Assembly (NCBI GenBank): GCA_031254155.1 | Contig: JAIRVA010000071.1 | Coordinates: 1-11,898, forward strand | DNA from: Propionibacteriaceae bacterium | GTDB lineage: Bacteria; Actinomycetota; Actinomycetes; Propionibacteriales; Propionibacteriaceae | DNA: 11,898 nucleotides | Reading direction: 5' to 3' | In this document: piece by piece, positions 7,437 to 11,543 of the stretch | Layout of the letters: every line of letters starts with the position of its first letter | How positions within the stretch are numbered: the first letter of the stretch is position 1 | Translations under genes and position numbers: made by a program | Notes under the pieces: model-generated | Database searches by the model: none | What the model saw: only the letters and a program-made list of their open reading frames with translations | What the model was told of the DNA's origin: nothing

Positions 7437-7480
7437 CCCACCTGGTTGGGTGGGCTTGCCGGGTGTTGGCACGGCAAGCC
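7437..7480 (-). promoter_or_regulatory. Two adjacent hairpins in the larA leader
   Basis: In the larA leader (minus strand) GGCTTGCCG/CGGCAAGCC (7453-7461 with 7472-7480) forms a perfect 9-bp stem with a 10-nt loop. It is followed by CCCACC/GGTGGG (7449-7454 with 7437-7442) and a short GTTTG. The two stems share two bases, so they compete. The second resembles a weak intrinsic terminator and ends 20 nt before the larA ATG. They could attenuate larA or stop lplA readthrough. Confidence 0.45.
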
Positions 7481-7503
7481 GTCCGGACAGAGTGTACGGA
7501 CAG
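7481..7503 (-). promoter_or_regulatory. Direct repeats at the presumed larA promoter
   Basis: On the minus strand CTGTCCGTAC and CTGTCCGGAC are separated by 3 nt (13-bp period, one mismatch). TACACT at 7491-7496 (minus strand) lies across the junction and is a plausible -10. This could be a tandem operator for an activator or repressor of larA. No good -35 is visible. Part of the distal repeat overlaps the TACGGA repeat flanking the adjacent palindromic element. Confidence 0.35.
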
Positions 7504-7669
7504 TTTAGGAACCACTGATCTACCATGTGCCGCCATCCGAACGCCCGGACGGGCGATCTCCGCCTCCCACATGTTGCGGTGGACATCCAGTCCACGTACA
7601 ACATATGGCAGACGGATCTCATCCCGCCGGACGCCCGGCTGGCGACACAGCGTAGATCAGTACTTCCTT
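7501..7669. mobile_element. MITE-like long imperfect palindrome with TACGGA flanks
   Basis: The whole stretch folds back on itself around 7587. GTGGAC/GTCCAC (7579-7584 with 7590-7595) closes the centre, and ACTGATCTAC at 7514-7523 is repeated inverted at 7652-7661. Between them the arms are roughly 75-80% identical with a few small gaps. TACGGA stands directly on both sides (7495-7500 and 7670-7675), like a 6-bp target-site duplication. No protein is encoded. It fits a miniature inverted-repeat element inserted between lplA and larA. The alternative is a large structured leader RNA of larA. Confidence 0.5.
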
Positions 7670-8718
7670 TACGGAACGCGACTGATCCACTCCGGGGTGG
7701 CGAACTTGCCCGCCACCAGTGCCTGCGCCGCTTGGGCCTCCTCGGGCGTCACCCGGCTTCTCACCAGGGTGTGCTGGCGCCCGAACGACGCCACGAAGGC
7801 CGCCACGATCTCCGCCCGCGCGAGCTGGGTCTGCGACCGTAGCGGGTCGACCCGTTTGTTGGCCGAGGCGATCCCCTTCCCGGCGAGCTTCTCCCGCCCG
7901 ATCCGCAAGACCTCCAGCATTTTGGTGGCGTCGATGTCATAGGCCATCGTCACGTGGTGCAGCACCGTCCCGTCGGCCAGCCGTTTCTGGGCCGCCCCCG
8001 CGATCTTGCCCGCGGGCGACGTGATGTCGTTGATGGGGGCGTACGTGGCCGCGACCCCGAGTTCGCCGAGGGCGACGAGCACCCAGCGGTCCAGGAACTC
8101 GTACGACTCCTCGAAGCTCAGCCCGTCCACCAGCGAACCGGGGACGACGAGGGAGTACGTGATGGTGTTCCCCGGCTCGACGAACATCGCCCCGCCCCCG
8201 GAGACCCGTCGTACCACCGTGACACCGTGCCGCGCCGCCCCCTCGGCATCGACCTCGTTGGCGAGCGACTGGAAGGAGCCGATGACGACGGCGGAGGCAC
8301 CCCACTCCCACAACCGCAGCGTCGGCCCGCGCGTCCCCCGCGACAGCGCCTCCGCGTACACCTGGTCGAGCGCCATCTGGGTGTACGGATCGCGCGGGCC
8401 GTCCTCGATCAACTCGACGACGTGGTCATCCCAGGTGGTGGCCGCCCCGACCGCCCGCCGCAGGGCGAACCCGACGTCGCGGGGCGCGAAGCCGATGAGC
8501 GCGTCCCCCGGTTCCAGGCGCGCCGTGACGGCCGCCGCGATCTCCCCAGCCCGGGCGGTGACGGGCAGCCCCTCCAGCGCACCCCCAATCCGGCCGAGCG
8601 CCTCGTCGGGCTCAAGAAAGAAGTCTCCGCCCACGCGGACCCGCGCGAACCGGCCGTCGACGACCGCGCAGTCGACCGTCACCAGTTTGCCCCCAGGGAC
8701 CTTGTACTCACCGTGCAT
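7669..8718 (-). CDS. Lipoate-protein ligase family protein with N-terminal accessory domain
   Basis: This enzyme attaches or transfers lipoate or octanoate to E2/GcvH lysines. From the ATG at 8718 it has 349 residues. Residues 1-55 are the ligase accessory domain (MHGEYKVPGGKL at 1-12, GGDFFLEPDEAL at 30-41). Catalytic BirA/LplA fold from about 100: RRVSGGGAMF at 170-179 (lipoate-binding loop), NDI at 230-232, and GKIAGAAQKR at 237-246 with catalytic Lys238, followed by LHH. In E. coli LplA the accessory domain is C-terminal. In Thermoplasma it is a separate protein (LplB). Here it is fused in front. An ATG 24 nt upstream (8742) gives 8 more residues, but homology begins at MHGEYKVPGG. The TAA stop lies exactly at the border of the palindromic element, so the C terminus may have been altered by its insertion. 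Ligase versus octanoyltransferase (LipM-like) cannot be settled from the sequence. Confidence 0.88.
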   Translation of the reverse strand: MHGEYKVPGGKLVTVDCAVVDGRFARVRVGGDFFLEPDEALGRIGGALEGLPVTARAGEIAAAVTARLEPGDALIGFAPRDVGFALRRAVGAATTWDDHVVELIEDGPRDPYTQMALDQVYAEALSRGTRGPTLRLWEWGASAVVIGSFQSLANEVDAEGAARHGVTVVRRVSGGGAMFVEPGNTITYSLVVPGSLVDGLSFEESYEFLDRWVLVALGELGVAATYAPINDITSPAGKIAGAAQKRLADGTVLHHVTMAYDIDATKMLEVLRIGREKLAGKGIASANKRVDPLRSQTQLARAEIVAAFVASFGRQHTLVRSRVTPEEAQAAQALVAGKFATPEWISRVP

Positions 8719-8756
8719 ATCCCCTAGCCTACCGGTGGCCAAGGGGCCGCGGATCC

Positions 8757-8939
8757 TCAGCCGCCCGCCGTCTGGTCCGCCGAACGGGCCGCCTCCTGGT
8801 GATCATGATTGCGACTCCGGTAGGCGGCTTCACGAATCTCGCTCCAGCTAACATGCCGCACATCCGGGGGCGCGGCGATAGTCCCGCCGAGCGCCAAGAA
8901 GTCGGGGGCCAACTCGGTCACCGTCGCCGTGTTGCTCAT
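8757..8939 (-). CDS. Hypothetical 60-residue protein
   Basis: A small frame of 60 codons starting MSNTATVTEL. AAGGTGAG lies 4-11 nt upstream of its ATG, the same ribosome-binding pattern as in front of larA. It lies 38 bp upstream of lplA on the same strand and may be co-transcribed with it. No signal peptide, membrane segment or cysteine cluster is visible. The C-terminal third (residues 40-60) is polar, with NHDHQEAARSADQ, and probably unstructured. I do not recognise the family. The ribosome binding site and tight fit between neighbours support it being real, but length and composition alone do not prove it. Confidence 0.5.
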   Translation of the reverse strand: MSNTATVTELAPDFLALGGTIAAPPDVRHVSWSEIREAAYRSRNHDHQEAARSADQTAGG

Positions 8940-8984
8940 CACTCACCTTACCTTGGAGGTCAGTCTATCGAGTCCGCACCTTGT

Positions 8985-9974
8985 CTACGCGCGGTTGACG
9001 ATCGCCCGGATGATGGTGGCCGCCGTCTCGATGACCAGGACAATACCGATGATGCCGAAGACCACGAGATTGAGGTGTTCGCCCCAGGGCCAGATGACCC
9101 GGCCACCCGCGCCGGTCACGAAGTCGTCCAGGTGGGCGACAAAGTCCGGGTTGATGATCGCTGGCGGGAGGAACACCACCGCCGTACAACCCGCGACCAG
9201 GATGTTCGCCACCACGGTGAGGATCGCCAGCCGCGGCGTGTACTGCTCCTCCACCAACTGGACGACGTCCTTGGCGATACCCAGAACCGCCCACAAGATG
9301 ACCGGCAGCCAGAGACTCCGCAGGTGAGAGACGGAGAAGACGGGAACCCAGCCCGCACCCGGCGTCCAGCCACCGATCACCTGCGGCACGCCGAGGAAGA
9401 GCACCACCAGCAGTATCCACCACACCATGTTGATGACCGGCCCGCGCGGTTTGATCCGGGCCGTCGCCTTGGGCACGGGCGGCAGGTTGTCCAAGAAATC
9501 GCCGCCGCGAACTCGCACCTTCCGGCGTTCGAGGATGGCGAACACGATGGTGATCACCGCGAAGGCCTGGATGGCCCCGCCGACCGCGGCCCCGAGGGTC
9601 TGCCCGATCCACATCCCGACGGCCGGCGCCGAGGCGGTCTCCGGCCAGTCCAGGGCGTACGACAACCCGGTCGCGAGCGCGATCGCCACGGCGGCAACCG
9701 GCAGGACCAGCCGCAGGATCCGGCGGTACATCACGTAGTTCGCCCCACTGATAAGCGCAGCGTCGTCGGGGCGGTACTTGGCCGCCAACTCGTCCGGGTG
9801 ACCCAGTTCGGTGAGAACCTGACGGATGTCGTCGACGGCCGGCTCCCCGTCGCAGCGCCCGGCGAGCAGTTCGGCGATGAGCCCGTCCAGTTCCGTCTCC
9901 ACGTCCGCCCGGGAGTCGGGCGGCAGGTTTCGCGTCACGGCATAGATGTAGCGAGTAATCAGGTCGGTTTTCAT
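8985..9974 (-). CDS. HAAS-domain integral membrane protein
   Basis: A 329-residue protein. Residues 1-70 (KTDLITRYIYAVTRNLP...ETELDGLIAEL...VLTELGHPDELAAKY) match the HAAS signalling domain that is typically encoded just after a PadR regulator. It is followed by about six hydrophobic segments, near 86-107, 120-146, 182-200, 213-235, 245-270 and 300-325, so it sits in the cytoplasmic membrane with the HAAS domain inside. A charged loop (about 147-178, RRKVRVRGGDF...) separates the helix pairs. The ATG comes 3 nt after the padR stop (TAA, CTC, ATG), a tight operon. Its molecular activity is unknown. By context it probably senses or responds to a membrane or antimicrobial signal together with the PadR repressor. 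Confidence 0.85.
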   Translation of the reverse strand: MKTDLITRYIYAVTRNLPPDSRADVETELDGLIAELLAGRCDGEPAVDDIRQVLTELGHPDELAAKYRPDDAALISGANYVMYRRILRLVLPVAAVAIALATGLSYALDWPETASAPAVGMWIGQTLGAAVGGAIQAFAVITIVFAILERRKVRVRGGDFLDNLPPVPKATARIKPRGPVINMVWWILLVVLFLGVPQVIGGWTPGAGWVPVFSVSHLRSLWLPVILWAVLGIAKDVVQLVEEQYTPRLAILTVVANILVAGCTAVVFLPPAIINPDFVAHLDDFVTGAGGRVIWPWGEHLNLVVFGIIGIVLVIETAATIIRAIVNRA

Positions 9975-9977
9975 GAG

Positions 9978-10313
9978 TTAGTTTCCCCCCAGGATGTTCG
10001 TCAGGTTGTGTTGGGTGGCGTACCATTGCCGCGTGAGTTCGCGCAAGACCTCGCCCCCGAAGTCGGTCAACGCGTAATACTTCCGGGGTTTGGCCCCCGT
10101 GGTATCCCACGAGCTGGTGAGCAGCCCCTGGCCCTCCAGCCGCCTAAGCAGTGGATAGAGCGTGTTCGCCTCCACCGAGAGCCCCGCCCCGGACAGTCTC
10201 TCGATCAGGCTGTAGCCGTACGCCGGTTTCCCGAGACTCGCGAGTACGCCGAGGACCACTGTCCCTCGCCGCAACTCCGACACCAGGTTGCCCAGTACGT
10301 CGTCTCTTTCCAT
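9978..10313 (-). CDS. PadR-family transcriptional regulator
   Basis: A 111-residue winged-helix repressor of the short PadR type: an N-terminal helix (ELRRGTVVLGVLASL, about 13-27), then YGYSLIERL (32-40), VEANTLYPLLRRLEGQGLL (47-65, the recognition helix and start of the wing), KPRKYYALTDFG (75-86) and a short C-terminal dimerisation helix. The start is the ATG at 10313, with GGAG 8-11 nt upstream. An in-frame ATG 57 nt further upstream is rejected because it lies inside the promoter. It forms an operon with the HAAS protein. The promoter dyad centred on the -10 suggests that it represses its own operon until a ligand or drug releases it, the standard mode of PadR regulators. Confidence 0.92.
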   Translation of the reverse strand: MERDDVLGNLVSELRRGTVVLGVLASLGKPAYGYSLIERLSGAGLSVEANTLYPLLRRLEGQGLLTSSWDTTGAKPRKYYALTDFGGEVLRELTRQWYATQHNLTNILGGN

Positions 10314-10335
10314 GTGTAGTCTCCGCTGTAGTGGT

Positions 10336-10370
10336 ACATTCATAATAGTATGTGTCGCACAGTATGTCAA
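10336..10370 (-). promoter_or_regulatory. padR promoter with overlapping PadR-type operator
   Basis: On the minus strand TTGACA (10365-10370), a 17-nt spacer and TATTAT (10342-10347) form a near-consensus sigma70 promoter 29 nt upstream of the padR ATG. ACAT at 10336-10339 and ATGT at 10350-10353 form a dyad whose centre (10344.5) coincides with the centre of the -10. A second dyad, TGTG-TCG-CACA (10351-10361), fills the spacer. ACAT/ATGT half-sites are the usual PadR contact bases. Confidence 0.7.
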
Positions 10371-10438
10371 CAGCGCTTCACACCAATCGGAAGGCGGGTA
10401 GTGAAATCACACTCGAAAAGGGGTGCTGGGCAACAATG

Positions 10439-10456
10439 GGAATGTTCAATCATTCC
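10439..10456 (-). terminator. Possible weak terminator after tRNA-Glu
   Basis: GGAATG, a 6-nt loop and CATTCC form a perfect hairpin 9-26 nt downstream of the tRNA-Glu 3' end on the minus strand. Only CATTGTTG follows, not a real U-tract. The 94 bp between the padR promoter and tRNA-Glu hold nothing else that I recognise. Confidence 0.35.
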
Positions 10457-10464
10457 GTTTTAGG

Positions 10465-10537
10465 TAGCCCCGAAGGGATTCGAACCCTCGCTACCGCCGT
10501 GAGAGGGCGGCGTGCTTGACCGCTACACAACGGGGCC
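10465..10537 (-). tRNA. tRNA-Glu (anticodon CUC)
   Basis: A 73-nt cloverleaf on the minus strand: acceptor GGCCCCG pairs with CGGGGCT (G1-U72 wobble), discriminator A73, D-arm around GTGTAGCGGTCAAGCAC, anticodon stem CCGCC/GGCGG with loop CTCTCAC (anticodon CUC), and T-arm GAGGG-TTCGAAT-CCCTT. CCA is not encoded (CCT follows). It charges glutamate and serves both translation and, in most bacteria, tetrapyrrole synthesis. Confidence 0.96.
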
Positions 10538-10556
10538 TTGCGCTGAACGCCTGAGT

Positions 10557-10562
10557 AGTCTA
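10557..10562 (-). promoter_or_regulatory. Candidate -10 for tRNA-Glu
   Basis: TAGACT on the minus strand lies 20 nt upstream of the mature tRNA 5' end. No convincing -35 is seen at the proper distance. If it works, it would give tRNA-Glu its own promoter despite the tRNA-Gln gene upstream. Confidence 0.35.
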
Positions 10563-10595
10563 GCAGATGCAGCCCGCCCCCGCGCAATCGACGGG

Positions 10596-10883
10596 TCAGC
10601 GCCGCCCATTCAGGGCGGCCCGGATCGACTCCACGACCCCCAGCGGATCGGTGATGAGGTCAGCGGCGGTCACGGTGATCAGCCGCCAGCCGTTGTCTTC
10701 GAGAGCACGACGGCGCCGGGCGTCACGCTGCATGTGTTGCCGGTCGGCGACGTGAACCGCGCCGACGTACTCGATGCCCAGTCTGGGTCCCTCGTACGCC
10801 AAATCGATCCAGTAGACCGTCCGTCCAGACGCGTCCGTAATCTCGAGGTTGGCGAGCGGCTCCGGCAAACCGGCCCTGACCAC
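10596..10883 (-). CDS. Truncated DUF559/Vsr-like endonuclease-domain protein, probable remnant
   Basis: A 95-codon frame from a GTG with no ribosome binding site. It contains the core of the DUF559 domain (restriction-endonuclease-like, Vsr-related): VRAGLPEPLANLEI at the front, WIDLAYEGPRLGIEYVG with the acidic Asp and Glu, RDARRRRALEDNGW, and ITVTAADL. Actinobacterial proteins with this domain are normally 200-300 residues long, with an N-terminal AbiEi-like or wing domain that is missing here. The homologous frame extends 12 codons upstream of the GTG (to 10919, RELTRPASTALL) and then meets a TGA at 10920-10922. EYVG replaces the common EYDG. Both points suggest a decaying gene fragment left in the interval between the two tRNAs. 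A functional short form cannot be excluded. Confidence 0.6.
   Translation of the reverse strand: MVRAGLPEPLANLEITDASGRTVYWIDLAYEGPRLGIEYVGAVHVADRQHMQRDARRRRALEDNGWRLITVTAADLITDPLGVVESIRAALNGRR
10601..10619 (-). terminator. GC-rich hairpin at the end of the DUF559 remnant
   Basis: GCCGCCC, a 5-nt loop and GGGCGGC form a perfect 7-bp stem just before the TGA of the DUF559 frame. There is no U-tract, so termination by itself is doubtful. It may be the end structure of the former gene. Confidence 0.35.
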
Positions 10884-10978
10884 AAGCAGCGCCGTACTGG
10901 CGGGCCGCGTCAGCTCGCGTCAGGCCGGCGCGTATCCCCGCCCAGGTGGTTGGTTCCATACTCAGGGTGGAAAGCTGA

Positions 10979-11037
10979 CCGTGGGGTCAGTTCGGTCGGG
11001 TTTACTGGGGCGAAAAGCGACACAAGTGACCCCACGG
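10979..11037. repeat. 11-bp inverted repeat at the start of the hairpin region
   Basis: CCGTGGGGTCA (10979-10989) and TGACCCCACGG (11027-11037) are perfectly inverted around a 37-nt loop. A competing local hairpin CTGACC-GTGG-GGTCAG (10975-10990) uses the left arm. This marks the DUF559-side edge of the non-coding structured stretch. Confidence 0.7.
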
Positions 11038-11072
11038 GAGGGTTGGGAGGTACGGCAGAGGGGATCCACCAC

Positions 11073-11111
11073 GTGTTGGGGTGTTCCGGGCGCTTCGCGC
11101 CCTCCAACCCC
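11073..11111. repeat. Repeat R1 with tRNA-end-like stem-loop
   Basis: GTGTTGGGGTGTTCC (11073-11087) runs into a perfect 6-bp stem GGGCGC-TTC-GCGCCC (11088-11102). GGGGT (11078-11082) can also pair with ACCCC (11107-11111) to close an outer stem. Read on the minus strand, the structure ends ACCCCAACAC, the same ten bases as at the 3' end of tRNA-Gln. Confidence 0.65.
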
Positions 11112-11153
11112 GGCCTGGGCCTCGGCAAAACTCCGATTTGTGGGGCTGTCCGG

Positions 11154-11194
11154 GGGTACGGGCGCGCTTTGCGCGCCCTTCCGCCATCGTACCC
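11154..11194. repeat. Stem-loop with GGGCGCGC triloop hairpin
   Basis: GGGCGCGC (11160-11167), TTT and GCGCGCCC (11171-11178) form a perfect 8-bp stem. GGGTAC (11154-11159) can pair with GTACCC (11189-11194) outside it. The right outer arm is also part of the next 12-bp inverted repeat, so the two folds exclude each other. Confidence 0.65.
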
Positions 11195-11239
11195 GCCGTA
11201 CGGCCAAGCTTACTTGGCCTTCGGTGTGTACGATGGCGG
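11181..11239. repeat. 12-bp inverted repeat enclosing a hairpin
   Basis: CCGCCATCGTAC (11181-11192) and GTACGATGGCGG (11228-11239) are perfectly inverted. Inside lies GGCCAAG-CTTA-CTTGGCC (11202-11219), a perfect 7-bp hairpin. The last five bases of the right arm are also the first five of the 16-bp stem that follows. Confidence 0.8.
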
Positions 11240-11269
11240 TTATCGGTCACTTTGTGACCGATAACCGCC
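11235..11269. repeat. Perfect 16-bp hairpin with TTT loop
   Basis: GGCGGTTATCGGTCAC (11235-11250), loop TTT (11251-11253) and GTGACCGATAACCGCC (11254-11269) pair without a mismatch. No U-tract follows on either strand, so it is not a classic intrinsic terminator. It could serve as a single-strand DNA structure, an RNA 3' stabiliser or a protein-binding dyad. Confidence 0.85.
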
Positions 11270-11304
11270 GGGAGCGGAACTGTTCTTCGTTCTGCGCTCT
11301 GTCT

Positions 11305-11339
11305 GTGTTGGGGTGCTCCAGCTTCGCTGTCGACCCCAA
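11305..11339. repeat. Repeat R2 with tRNA-end-like minihelix
   Basis: GTGTTGGGGTGCTCC (11305-11319) differs from R1 by one base. TTGGGGT (11308-11314) pairs perfectly with ACCCCAA (11333-11339) around an inner hairpin CAGC-TTC-GCTG (11319-11329). On the minus strand this has the outline of an acceptor stem plus an arm, closed by the TTGGGGT/ACCCCAA stem that resembles the tRNA-Gln acceptor. Confidence 0.65.
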
Positions 11340-11357
11340 ACTCCGCTTCGGCGCCGT

Positions 11358-11371
11358 CAAGCTAACGCTTG
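11358..11371. repeat. Small hairpin before tRNA-Gln 3' end
   Basis: CAAGC, a TAAC loop and GCTTG form a 5-bp stem 20 bp from the tRNA-Gln 3' end. It is a weak element by itself and is listed because it continues the series of short-loop hairpins. Confidence 0.4.
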
Positions 11372-11391
11372 CCGCGCTCTCAGCTGTCGTG

Positions 11392-11463
11392 TTGGGGTAC
11401 TAGGACTCGAACCTAGACTAACGGAACCAGAATCCGCTGGGCTGCCAATTACCCCATACCCCA
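11392..11463 (-). tRNA. tRNA-Gln (anticodon CUG)
   Basis: A 72-nt cloverleaf on the minus strand: acceptor TGGGGTA pairs with TACCCCA, discriminator A, anticodon stem GCGGA/TCCGT with loop TTCTGGT (anticodon CUG), and T-arm CTAGG-TTCGAGT-CCTAG. CCA is not encoded (CAC follows). The acceptor sequence is the same as in E. coli tRNA-Gln, including the weak first pair. Its last bases ACCCCA, followed by ACAC, are shared with repeats R1 and R2. Confidence 0.95.
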
Positions 11464-11484
11464 GGGTGTTATTGCCAGGGGTCA

Positions 11485-11513
11485 ACTTTATCTGAACTGG
11501 CCCTTGGGCACAA
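11485..11513 (-). promoter_or_regulatory. Candidate tRNA-Gln promoter
   Basis: On the minus strand TTGTGC (11508-11513), a 17-nt spacer and TAAAGT (11485-11490) lie 22 nt upstream of the tRNA 5' end. Both hexamers match sigma70 consensus at 4 of 6. It sits directly behind the hairpin that probably ends the CPBP gene. Confidence 0.45.
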
Positions 11514-11535
11514 AATGACCGGCCCTAACACCGGT
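11511..11535 (-). terminator. Possible terminator after the CPBP gene
   Basis: On the minus strand ACCGG, an 8-nt loop and CCGGT (11518-11535), followed by CATTTTG, form a weak intrinsic-terminator-like element starting 9 nt after the CPBP stop. Confidence 0.4.
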
Positions 11536-11543
11536 TCTACGCC

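Larger units (their letters stand above)
11073..11391. other. Hairpin-rich non-coding region
   Basis: About 320 bp with no plausible gene on either strand. At least six perfect or near-perfect stems occur with short TTC, TTT or CTTA/TAAC loops, several of them nested or mutually exclusive, bounded by copies of GTGTTGGGGT. Together with 10884-11072 (no gene, one long inverted repeat) it fills the gap between the DUF559 remnant and tRNA-Gln. Possible natures: a structured ncRNA, a single-strand replication or recombination origin of a small element, or a family of extragenic palindromes. I cannot choose between them from the sequence. Confidence 0.6.

Noticed and set aside
8799..10319. A 506-codon plus-strand frame opposite padR-HAAS
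   Set aside because: The composition is low-complexity D/G/R/P/H, and it runs through the clear padR and HAAS genes and into the padR leader. It is a GC-bias artefact.
10512..11264. A 250-codon plus-strand frame through tRNA-Glu and the hairpin region
   Set aside because: It starts inside a tRNA gene, reads through the inverted repeats and has no recognisable domain.
11235..11269. Intrinsic terminator
   Set aside because: The 16-bp stem has no following U-tract on either strand and no gene directly upstream that would need it.
11073..11391. CRISPR array or retron
   Set aside because: The repeats are too few and unevenly spaced for CRISPR. No reverse transcriptase or cas gene is nearby, so a retron msr/msd cannot be argued.
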